The position numbers were made by a program, and so were the translations under genes. This document shows, piece after piece, positions 25,301 to 37,300 of a stretch of DNA of 64,000 nucleotides; the first letter of the stretch is position 1, and each line of letters opens with the position of its first letter. Origin of the DNA: Liolophura sinensis. Its lineage: Eukaryota; Mollusca; Polyplacophora; Chitonida; Chitonidae. The notes beneath the pieces were generated by a model. That model searched no databases. It worked only from the letters and a program-made list of their open reading frames with translations, and was not told the origin of the DNA. The stretch lies in contig NC_088302.1 of assembly GCF_032854445.1 (NCBI RefSeq), forward strand, positions 10,847,338 to 10,911,337, read 5' to 3'.

Positions 25301-28300
25301 TTATACTGAATGGGCACCGAATCTGCGAGAAATTTGGCAAATATGTTAGTCTCTCTTGGTCCAATGCCTTTTGTTTATCAATCCTTCTCTCATTACATGA
25401 ACTTCCATTAACCCTGATAGTTAACCATTACTGTGTTTTTGTCAAAATCTCTAATAATACAACGACTGTCGACCCCTGAAAATCTCTCTCATGTTCGTGG
25501 GAAATACAAAAAGGACTTTTATCGGTCCCTCTAATTCTAATAAGACTTCAGTTCATCATTACAACTAGTACATATACTATCATCCCGTCAGATAGTGTTT
25601 GGACATATAATATTGCAAACACATTTATCAACCTCTCTTATATTGGATGGCACTTGGGAAGCTTTTTCAACAACCTGCAGATGGCCGTGGGTTTCCTCCC
25701 ACCATAATACTAGCCGCCGTCGTATAAGTGAAATATTCTTGAGTACCGGGTAAAACACCAATCAAATAAATAAATAAACATACTGTTTCGGCGAAGGGCG
25801 GTGAGGACTCCATGGCCTAATAGTTAGTGACACAGGGCCCTGTCATCAATGCGGCCCCTAAGAGTTCAAGTCCAGATCAAAGCCGGCTTCCTGTGCAGAA
25901 AGGTCCTTCAGCAACCTGAAGGTGGTCGTAGTTTTCCACCTGAAACTGCCCGGTTCCCTTCCCCTTCCCCCATGACATTCACCCCCGTCGTATAACTGAG
26001 ATATTCTTGACTACGTAAAAACTCCAATAAAGTAAATAAATATAATGGATGGTGCTGTCAATAAAGTGTTCATATCTAAAATGGAATTATACTCAAATAT
26101 GGCAGAATACACTTTTAAAGTGTTTAAGTAATATTCTTGAGCACGGGGTAAAACACCAATCAAATAAAGAAATAAAAGTGTTAAATGTGATTGTGTATAT
26201 AATTTCAGATCCAGGTTATCAGGTGCGTCTTGTCGGAGGTGAAAACCATACAGGCCGACTGGAGGTCAAAATAGCGGGCATCTGGGGGACAGTATGTGAT
26301 AACAGCTTTTATGATCGGGGCGCCAAAGTAATTTGCAGACAACTGGGTTTTGACAAGTGAGATGTTTTCTTATTAAATTTTTAGGGTCGGTTGCTTAAAA
26401 ACAATCATCATCATCTAAAAGACAATTTCGAAGTGATTCCAAACATGCTTTAGATGATCTTATGTTTACATATTTTTAAATTGAAACGGGTAAAAATTAA
26501 GATTGACGGAAGACTTGTGACAACGTTGAACAAACTGAAGCCTAATGATGTCGCCGATTATTTTCAGACTAAATGGGCTTTGATTTCCATATTTCTACAT
26601 TGAGTATAAATATACTGTAGTATAGCAGTTTTGTTCTATTATATCTATGTTTGAATTTAATGTGGAAATATAATAATTGTTAAAGCACGTGATGTCAGTG
26701 AGTTTTAACCTTTATTGGATATGGCCCAAAAAGCCCACTGCAGAAATTCAATGTATTTTCACCTGTTTTTTACTTTTTAAGATATGTATATATATGTAAA
26801 TTGCCTATGTCCAATTTGCATCAAGTGAGAAAAAGTTGTGATCATTTCCATGAACTTGTCCTCGATAAGTTGCTACTGCAAATGTGACATTAGCGCTTGT
26901 GCACCGTACGCCGAGCTTTGCTCTGTTGTTGTTAAGTGTATGTTTTATGGACACATATATGTCTTTTTAACATAACAACGTAGTGAATTTGCTGCATTTA
27001 TATATTTTAAGTGTCACAGTTTTGCAAAAATACTCCAGGCACGGCGTGAAGCATGAGTCGCATTCTGTTGACAGTGCCGTGCCACTTGTTTGGCCAACGA
27101 AAGACATTGGGCAGGCGGATCCTAAGCAGCCGATATGGCTGACATCCGCCTATTGTTCTGGGGATGAAGGCTCGTTCAAAGATTGTAGCTACAAATTCGA
27201 ACACAACGACATGTGTTCACATGAAGCAGATGTGATCGTCTCGTGTAAGAGTCTTGGTAAGTATACCAGGTTATGCATTTGTTTACTTGATCTAGTTTAA
27301 CGTCGTGCTGAATAAAGACTTATTATTTTCTATGGTGGCAGCGATTAGGTTTATGGATGGATTTGATTTATTTAGTTGATTGGTGTTTTACGCCGTACTC
27401 AAGAATATTTTATACGACGGCAGCCAGCATCATAGTAGAAGGAAACCGAGCAGAGGCAGGAGGAAACCCACGATAATCCGCAAGTTCCGCAAGAGAGGAA
27501 GCCATCATGAAGTGAACTTGAATTCACCGCGACGGCATTGATGAGACGTTCGTGGGTCATTGCACTATTGTCATGCTAGGTCACGGAGGTTCTAGGTTTA
27601 TGGACGGATGGAAGCGCCGTCCTTGCCCGAGTATTTGACAATCGCCCTGACAAATGCCCATTGCTTAATCAACTTAGTGGGCTTAGCACTGGGAAGATGA
27701 CACTCATAATATCAGCGGCATATCTATTCAATCTTTTGCTCAGTCAACCACTGATCAATATAGCCTTATCCTCCGTTACAACAGTTTCGTGAACCAGTTA
27801 TCAGAGAATCCATGGAATGGCCGATATGCTTGGGAGCTAATGATAATCAAAACGGGATCAAACCCAGGTCGGGTCATACAAAGACTATAAATATGCTATA
27901 AATACTTGCTGCTGCCTGGCTTGGTGCTCAGCACTGAGAAGTTAGAGCAAGGAAACAGGACTAGTTGGCCCGGTGTCAGTATAATGTGTTGAGTGGGGTG
28001 TTATGTCCGGTGTCTTCGACATGATTCTTCGGTGGCGGCAGCACTTGGTGACAGGGACTCGCCTTGCCTGAAGAAGACACAATATATGTACACACACTTA
28101 ATGACTCTTTGTCTTCATATGAAAAATTGTTAATTACGACATTAAACCCCGAGCATACATACATACACACGTTCAAAATATCATTACTGTTTACGTCATG
28201 TGACCCTGTTTAAAGTTGTAGCAACATGACTGACTCTACATGAGAACTTGACGAGAACTGTGAAGGATTTGAAAAACTAAAATAGTGAACTGAAACTAAG

Positions 28301-31300
28301 CTTTTTGAAAAGTTTGTTAGGAAAATACGGCGGATTTAAAATAAGACAGGCTTGCAAGTGTGCCGACTGACAGGAATCCGGGCAGTTCCGGAAAAAAACC
28401 ACGACCGTCTGCAGGTTGCTGACCGACTTTCCCATGTACAACATGAGCTGGACTTGAACTCACAGCGACCGCATTGGTGGGAAGTTCTTGGGTCATTCTG
28501 CTGCTCTAGCACGCTAACTACTAGGCCACAAACGCCCCGGGGCACTCTTACATTTGAAAGACAAAAATGATTTATGTGCTATGTTGGAGTGTAGTGCATT
28601 GGTGCTTGGGCCAAGCTGTGCAAACATTTCATCTAAATCTGTGCTTGATTTATCAGTAAACCAACGTCGGCAAAAACGTTTGAGGTGGTAACAAGATCCA
28701 CCATTAGTTTATCAGAAAGAGACTGTAGAGGAGGTAAATCAGGGGTCGAGTTACATGTAGCTGCCATGCCATGGTTACCCCTTCTCAACATCAGCTTTGT
28801 CACATTTGTTTTCTCGCTTCTGCTAGAGGAACTTGACGTGCCGATACGTTTGGCTGGTGGAGCGGACAATACGACAGGGCGACTGGAGCTTTTCTATGAT
28901 GGTCAGTGGGGAACTGTGTGCCGCTACTACTTCTCTGCAAAGTCAGCTGAAGTAGCCTGTCGACAATTGGGTCTGCCCTAGTAAGTGCATACCTTTCATT
29001 GTAATTTTGCGGACTATTCATCTCATTGAATTGAAACTTAGTAGAAATGATCACCGATTTTGTCCTTTTTCAAACCGACTGGTGATATTGAATTGAATTG
29101 TAGTACATAGCTTTAGTATGACCAATTTCAGCCGTTTCGTCTATTTTTTCTAATGTTAATGTCATAATGTTTCCCACCTCGTTAGTATTTTGACGTTGTA
29201 TATCAGGCAGTAACTTTGTGTGTGTTATATTTCCAGAATTGTTGAATTCAATTTAATCGTATATGGCTATAAGTTTGAAACTGCATCATCCTTACAAGAT
29301 CAGACCCATGCTGTCTTGGAAAGGAAAGATAGATGTTTCGCTCCAAAAAAGAAAGTGGAAAAAGCTAAGATCTGAAGCCGCCTTTGCTAAATTTGATTCA
29401 ATTTGGGTACTCATTTTCTTGCCAAAATTTTCGTTATCTGAGTAATTGTTTTAAAAAAATTGCCAATAACTAGCGCACCCTCTAGCTCTATTCCAATTCA
29501 CTAGGTTGTAATATGGACATATTGGCGCGCTATTACAATCTTAAATACCGGTACGGCTGAAAAAAGTTGGGGACGTGTTTCACGCAAAACATTTGACACT
29601 TCTTTCACACCAAAATTTTAGGAGGAACATCTTTTACGCCAAAACTTAGAGACATCTTTCACAGCAAAACTTTGGAACGTCTTTCTCGTCAAACAGTTGG
29701 GACGTTTTTCACTTCAAACATTTGAAACATCTTTCAGGCCAAAACTTTGGTACATCTCTCACAGGAAAGCTTTGGGACGTCTTTCACAGCAAAACTTTGA
29801 GATGTACTTCACAGCAAAACTTTGGGACGTCTTTCACAGCAAAAGTTGTCCATAAAAACCAACTCAGACTTTGACTGCATTCAATTCATAGAAAGAAAAA
29901 AAAACCTCTAAAAGATATAATGTACTCAAAAGTGTATTTTCTAGTAGGTATTTCGCCAATGCTTTTTTGTTTTATTTTTTATTTTACTTTTGTTAACAGT
30001 ATTACTTTCACAATACTTGTGAGTGACAACTTTTCCTTGGGTACTATGAGTTGTATGGTTTGTTATTATGTGTATAAATATGTGTGTGTTTCAGTACAGA
30101 CGCGACACTCATCAATTCTTTCGGTGATCCAGCGACGAGTCCTATTTGGTTGAATTATTTAAAATGTAAGGGTGGAGAGTCACACATTATCCAGTGTAGG
30201 CACTATCCTATCAACACATCAGACTGTGATCCTCGGAGAGATGCTTTTTTGCAATGTCAAGATTACACGGGTATGTATACTCAGTGAAGACATCATACCT
30301 GAGCAGTTTTATCATCAGGGTTTATCACAGTACCAAGGCACAGTATATCAATTGCATGAAAGCCCGTACAGGGTGGACTGTCAAGGCATGTACATCACGT
30401 GGACACACTGTATACCTTGACTGCCCGTACTGTGTGGACTGTCAAGACATATACACCACGTGGGCACACTGTACACCCTCATTGCCCGTACTGTGTGGAC
30501 TGTCAAGGTACGTACATCGCGTGGGTACAGTATATACCCTGCCTGCCCGTGGTGCGTGGACTATCAAGGCTTCTTCGCCACGTGGACACACTGCATACCT
30601 TGAATGTTCGTATTGTATCGACTGTCAAGGCATGTACACCACGTGGACTCACTGTATATCTTGACTGCCCGGGCTGTGTGGACTGTCAAGTCTTGTTCAC
30701 CACATGAGTACAGTGTATACCTTTATCGCCAGTGCTGTTTGGACTGTCAAGGCATGTACATCACGTGGTTACAGTGTATGCCCTGACTGCCCTGATTGCC
30801 AAGGCATGTACACCACGTAGTTACTATTACTGTCCAGACATGTACACAACGTGGGTACAGTGTATACCTTATGTGCTCGTACTGTGTGCACTGTCCAGAC
30901 ATGTACACCACGTGGGTACAGTGTATACCCTGACTGCCCGCACTATGTGGACTGTCCAGATTTGTACACCACTATGTGCTCGTACTGTGTGGAATGTCAA
31001 GGCATGTACAGCACGTGGGTACAGTGTATACCCTACTGCCCGCACTGTGTGGACTGTCCAGACATGTACACCACTATGTGCTCGTACTGTGTGGACTGGC
31101 AAGGCATGTACACCACGTGGGCACTGTGTACACCCTGACTGCCCGTACTGTGTGGACTGTCCAGACATGTACACCACGTGGGTACAGTGTATACCCTATG
31201 TGCTCGTACTGTGTGGACTGTCAAGACACGTACACCACGTGGGTACAGAGTATACCCTGACTGCCCGTATTGTGTGGACTGTCAGGCCATGTACACCACG

Positions 31301-34300
31301 TGGGTACAGTGTATACCCTATGTGCTCGTACTGTGTGGACTGTCAAGATACGTACACCACGTGGGTACAGAGTATATCCTGACTGCCCGTATTGTGTGGA
31401 CTGCCAAGGCATGTACACCACGTGGGTGCAGTGTATACCTTGACTGCCCATGCTGTGTGGACTGTCAAGGTATGTACACAACGTGGGCATAGTGTATACC
31501 TTGACTGCCCATGCCCTGTGGCATGTACACCACGTGCGTACAGTGTATGTTCTGACTGCCCACGCTGTGTGGACTATCAAGGTATGTACAACTCCTGGGC
31601 ACTGTGTATACCTTGGCTGCCCATGCTGTGTGGACTGTCAAGGCATATACACCACGTGGACACAATGTATACCTTGGCAGTCTGTATTGTATGGACTGTC
31701 AATGTATGTACAACAGGTGGGTACAGTGTATACCTTGGCAGCCTGTACTGTGTGGACTGTCCAGGCATGTACACCACGTGGGCTCAGTGTATACCTGGCC
31801 ACAGACCCCCATTAATTTTCCATAAGCGACAATGTTAATCTTTAGTGCTATAGCTCAGCTCCAAACATTCCGTGGCCAATAAGCTTTGGTGTATACCTCA
31901 CCGAGCCTGTGAGAAAGAAGCCATTAAAATCTTGACATAGGTTGATCATCAAAATCTGGACCTTTCTATGCAGGCAGCTGGGAGGGATGCCTACCAACGC
32001 CATGGGGACGTTACTCGCAGCCTCATCACCACCAATCTCCTTGTGTCATCTCGCCCAGAATTTCAGACTTTCATCAGTACAACTCATACCTGCCCAAAGC
32101 GTAGACAGTTTCTATCATTTTGATACCAAGCCTGCATCTGTACACCAAAAACGGCAGGCTGGCAGGACAAAAAGACTTTACACCCTAAAATACACAGAAT
32201 TACATTCGTCCCTCCCAAAAAACGGAAGTTGTAATGGGGGTCTGTGTCCACCTTGACAGCCGGTGTTGTGTGGACTATCAAGGGCCTGTACACCACGTAG
32301 TCACAGTGTATACTGTGACTGGTCGTACTGTGTGGACTGTCAAGGCGTGTGTAACACGTGGGTGGAGCCCCTGCTGTGGGGATTCTGAGATAGTATTCCA
32401 CGCAGATGTAGAATTCTTAAATTGCCTTGTCCCCAGGCTAGCGGTGTGTTGGCTTTGGACGCTACTGCCGGCATCAACCACTGGGGCGAGGGACAAAACC
32501 TCTTTTATTCTCTGTTACTATTCACGCTGCCCATTATTAGTCACGACCACATCAAGACCATTACCAGTAAGTGTAGAAACAAACCTATTTTTGTGGCAGC
32601 TCGTCTGATGCGGTTGCGTTTTCAACCAGTGAAAGATTTTTTAGTTTGAATGTGCCGCTTTGAATGTCTTTAAAATGGTTGAATACTAACTGACACCTTG
32701 TTACACGCGTTTAGCGTGTGTTTTGTCAATACACAGCCACAACCTTGATGGTGGTGTTGATTGAGGCATCAGGTGCAAATGGGTCTTAAGCCATCAGGCT
32801 CGGGTGAAACTGAAAAGAGGCTGTTACTTATGCTTTTCCCTACTATTGAAGAACAACAACAACCCAGACAGCAGGTGCTCGTGAAACAGGCTTGATAGAA
32901 CAAATTGTTAATCAGCTAATCATCATTCGTGGGGATCTGATATACGCCACACAATTGGTACAGCAGTTTTCCTGTATTTGCTTCTGTCAGCTGGAATCCA
33001 AGTCGAAATTAACATCCTTTTGATACAAATTCCCAAGTTGTTTAGCCCAGCCATCCTTCTGTTGGCTATCAATTACGTCACCCGCTGAGTCGTAGGGGGC
33101 GACCGGCTGGAGATCGGTTAGGGCATTAAGTCTAAATCAAAAGATCTTGCACTTCTGAGATGATCGCTGTGACTTTTGTTTCATCTGTGTGCATGGTTTT
33201 GGCAAACACTGTACGTCTTGCGCTTTCTGTGATTATCGCAGTGAGTCTTGTCTGATATATTTGTATGTTTTTTACAAACACTGTACGCCTTGCGCTTTCT
33301 GTGATTATCGCAATGAGTCTTGTCTGATATATTTGTATGTTTTTTACAAACACTGCACGCCTTGCGCTTTCTGTGATAAGTATAAATATTATGTTTTCAT
33401 TGGTCTCCAAGGGTCAGGGTATAAAGAAACCAGTTTTACGTTAAAAAGTTAATGAAGCTCTTGCGCCGTGCATAAACTGGATTTGTAACTATATGTCCAA
33501 AATTATGAATTTTCCTTGTCTTCCTCTCTAGATCTTTTTAAGAAATATAAACCAGCTTCTACAACCGTTGCAAGCAAGAAGAATCCCACGTCAGGCGGAG
33601 GTAAGACATCACTTAACTATACAGGAATGAATCTTGATGCCCGTCCTTCGATTTTCTATACGGAATAATTAAACCTGTAATTATGACCCGTAAACCCGTA
33701 ATAATGAATGAACGAGTTTTAAGTATGACGTAAAGCTCCAAGTATACATACATATATGGTTAATTTCATGCACCTCGTTCTTGTTGGGTGCATTATCGAT
33801 GACCCAAGGAAATGCAGTGGTAAATATTAAAAATTTGTGTAACCCGATATATTTGTAGTACACTATCAGGAGAAGCATCCCAGTTACATTCTTTGAAAGA
33901 TATGGCAATTATTTTCAGTGTGCACTGCACCAGCATTGTTTACGACGAATAAATTCATGTTGATATAAGATTAAATTAGAATAGATTAGATCATATTATA
34001 TGATATCAGATTCAGACAAATGTCAAATTTATAAAATATTTTAGCAGCGCATTAATGCGCCATTTGCCAAATGTGACTAGATGGTGTTCGAGTATGACTT
34101 GCATGAGGTGTCAGTGTGGTCAGTGAATCAGTGATTTTTTTCCATATGAAGTCACACAGCTTTGTAATCCATGCGTCGAAACAGGTATCCGTCAACCAAT
34201 ATGGACGTTCCAGGTCAATAATCGCAAGGTCAATTCCAAAAAGGACACAAACACAATACCCTGCTGAATAATACAAGAAATGCGCCCGTTTTCATGGCTT

Positions 34301-37300
34301 TACCCTGGTTAGGAGCTGTATATTCATCGCGTTGAATGAGATCACCACGTTGGATATATGATCTGTTTCTGTTTCGACGCATTGATTCCTTTTTGTTTTT
34401 TTTTTTTTGTTTTTTTTTTTGTAATGCTTTACATCACTGCCATCAGTAGTAAATTGTGGACAGAAATATTGAAGAACGCCTAGGTCGCTGGTGTCACGGT
34501 GATGAGGCAGGGAGTGATGTCAGAAAACTCACACAATACGTCTCAACCTGTGCCTGTAATAATACTTTATACACATGCATTCTCTTTATCTAGAGTATGT
34601 ATAACATGATTCTAAGCAAAACCTAAAACAATTTTATTGATGAATGCTAATTAAATACTTCCACAAGAGGACCAACGTAATGAGGCTAAGCCTAAACAAG
34701 CTTACGCGCGACTCCAATGGTCAAATTTGTCTAGTGGTGGCAGTCATGTAAAGCGAAAGTTTAGAGAGTGACGCATGCGCTGTAAGGAGTATGTACTCTA
34801 CACCTGTCCTTTTTCCTATCTGTTAGTTTTCGGGAAACACTAAAACATTCCTGCTTCTTTATTCTTCCTGTTTATCCTAATATGTCTCGTCTGCTGATAT
34901 GTTCGTGGCACTCTCATCGGTTTTCATTGCTTTGTCAAGCACTGCACACCTTATTCCTTCTGTGTCGTTGGCACTGATTCTTGTGTCATCTGCTTTTATA
35001 CCTTTTTCAAACACTGCACTCCTTGCTCCAACTGTGATGTTCGCACTGACTCTTGTGTCACCTGCTTTTATACTTTTTATCAAACATTGCACTCCTTGCT
35101 CCAACTGTGATGTTCGCAGACTCTTGTGTCATCTGCTTATATACTTTTTGTCAAACATTGCACTCCTTGCTCCAACTGTGATGTTTGCACTGACTCTTGT
35201 CTCATCTGTTTTCATACTTTTTGTCAAACATTGCATGCCTTCCTCCATCTGTGATGTTCGCACTGACTCTTTGTCTCATCTGCTTTTATACTTTTTGTCA
35301 AACACTGCACTCCTTGCTCCAACTGTGATGTTCGCAGTTACTCTTGTCTCATCTGCTTTTATACTTTTTGTCAAACACTGCACTCCCTGCTCCAACTGTG
35401 ATGTTCGCACCGACTCTTGTCTTATCTGATTTATTGTTTTGTTAAACCATGCATTCTTTGTTCATCCTAAGCTGCACATTGACGCTTGTCTCATATGTGT
35501 GTATGGTTTATGCAAACATTGCACGCTTTGCCCTTTCAGTATACCGTTCGCAGTGACTCTTGTTTCATGCATCTGTGTGCATGGTTGTGGCACTGCACGC
35601 CTTGCGCTTTCTGAGATGATCGCAGTGACTCTTATTTCATCTTTGTACATGGTTTTTTGCGAGCACTGCACGCCTTGCGCTTTCTTTGATGATCGCAGTG
35701 ACCTTTGTCTCATTTGTGTGAGTGGTTTTGGCAAAGACTGCACGCCTTGTGCATTCTGTGATTATCGCAGTGACTCGTCTGGTTTAATTGTATGGCTTTT
35801 GCAAAGAGTGCACGCCTTGCGCTTTCTGTGCTGATCACAGTGACCCTGGTCTCATTTGTGTGCGTGGCTTTGGCAAAGAGTGCACGCCTTACGCACTCTG
35901 TGATTATCGAAGTGACTCTTGTTCGGTTTATTTGTATGGTTTTTGCAAACAGTGCACGCCTTGCGCTTTCTGTGCTGATCACAGTGACCCTTGTCTCATT
36001 TGTGTGCGTGGTTTTGGCAAAGAGTGCACGCCTTACGCATTCAGTGATTATCGAAGTGACTCTTGTTCGGTTTATTTGTATGGTTTTTGCACACAGTGGA
36101 CCCCTTGCGCTTTCTGTGATGAAGGCAGTGACTCATTTATATGCATGATTGTGGCAAGCATTGCACGCCTTGCGCTTTTTATGACGATGGTAATGTCTCA
36201 TATATTTGTATAATTTTGGCAAACACAACACCTTGCTGTTCGAATATTTATGCTGTAACCTTGACTGTTGTCTGATTTGTATGTATTTTCAATAAATACA
36301 GCACGCTTATCTCTTCCAATGCTCTTCACATTATCCCTTGTTTCTTCCATTCGTATCTTTCCACGAAACCCTGCAAGTTTTAAACCTTTCTTGTTTTTCA
36401 TGTTGATCCTTGTTTCTTCTGTTTGTATATTTCCAGCTAAGACTATACGTTTCGATCCTTTCATGATTTTCACCTTGGTCGTTCTATCATCTACTTATAT
36501 TTTTCGAGTGAACACCGTACGCCTTGTAAGTGGAATTCTTTCTGTAGTCGGGGCCATACTCTTGGCAATTGGAGGATGCTGTGTGAAAAAGAAATTCAAC
36601 AAATGGGCTTCCTCTCCAGGTAAGGTTTTTGTCACTGGCATGTCCGCATTGACATCCGTCACAGTCACATATTATCGTAGGAAGGTCCTTACCAGATATC
36701 AAACGCATGGAAAATGGTACGAAAAATATGTATGTACATGTAATATCCAAAATAATACAAACAGTAAGTCTCTTCACGTGGCTAAGGAAGTTCTGCAGAT
36801 GTTTTGAATAGTTTACACGAAATCACAGGTATATGGTATTACTAACTTCAGGAGAGATGGCAAATTAAATCCTTTCATTGCGCAGAACTGGTCGTAAATA
36901 CTTAGCCCTACTACAGTACACCTATCGCTGAAAATGGCCATTGTGAGTCACTTTCCCATTACAGTGACAAGGTCGCTCAAAATTTGGATTTTTGAACTCA
37001 CGTTACGTTGCGACATCGTAACGAAGTTTTAAAGTTGGTTCATAAACTAAATCACTCACGCTGAAATAAAAAATATAAATTGAGTATGTAGCTTGTACGA
37101 GCACGGAGAAGTCCTGCCGTTACTCGAGTTCAACACAAAGACGGCGGGCCATTTTGCGTCATTAATATTCCACCGGAAGGACCCAAAGCATATGCGCAGC
37201 GTTCGGAAAGTTCCCTATGATACCGACTTTCGATCAGTCGACGTACTCGTAGATACATACAGAGTACAACAGCTTAAACAACATTGAGAAAAGGTTACGA

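Noticed and set aside
30254-31838. Overlapping open frames of 100-216 codons with Cys and Trp repeats
   Set aside because: By-products of the 61-bp minisatellite in intron 11; the frame rotates each unit and both strands are open.
32422-32608. Possible extra SRCR-gene exon between exons 11 and 12 (acceptor CCCCAG, donor ACCA|GTAAGT)
   Set aside because: With the phase left by exon 11 it meets a TAG at once, and the other acceptor (GCTAG) ends in the wrong phase for exon 12. Direct joining of exons 11 and 12 is in phase.
34899-36213. Open frames with repeated CTPCAFC motifs, at first look a zinc-binding repeat protein
   Set aside because: They come from the 72-bp minisatellite; the frame changes at indels and no start or splice structure fits.
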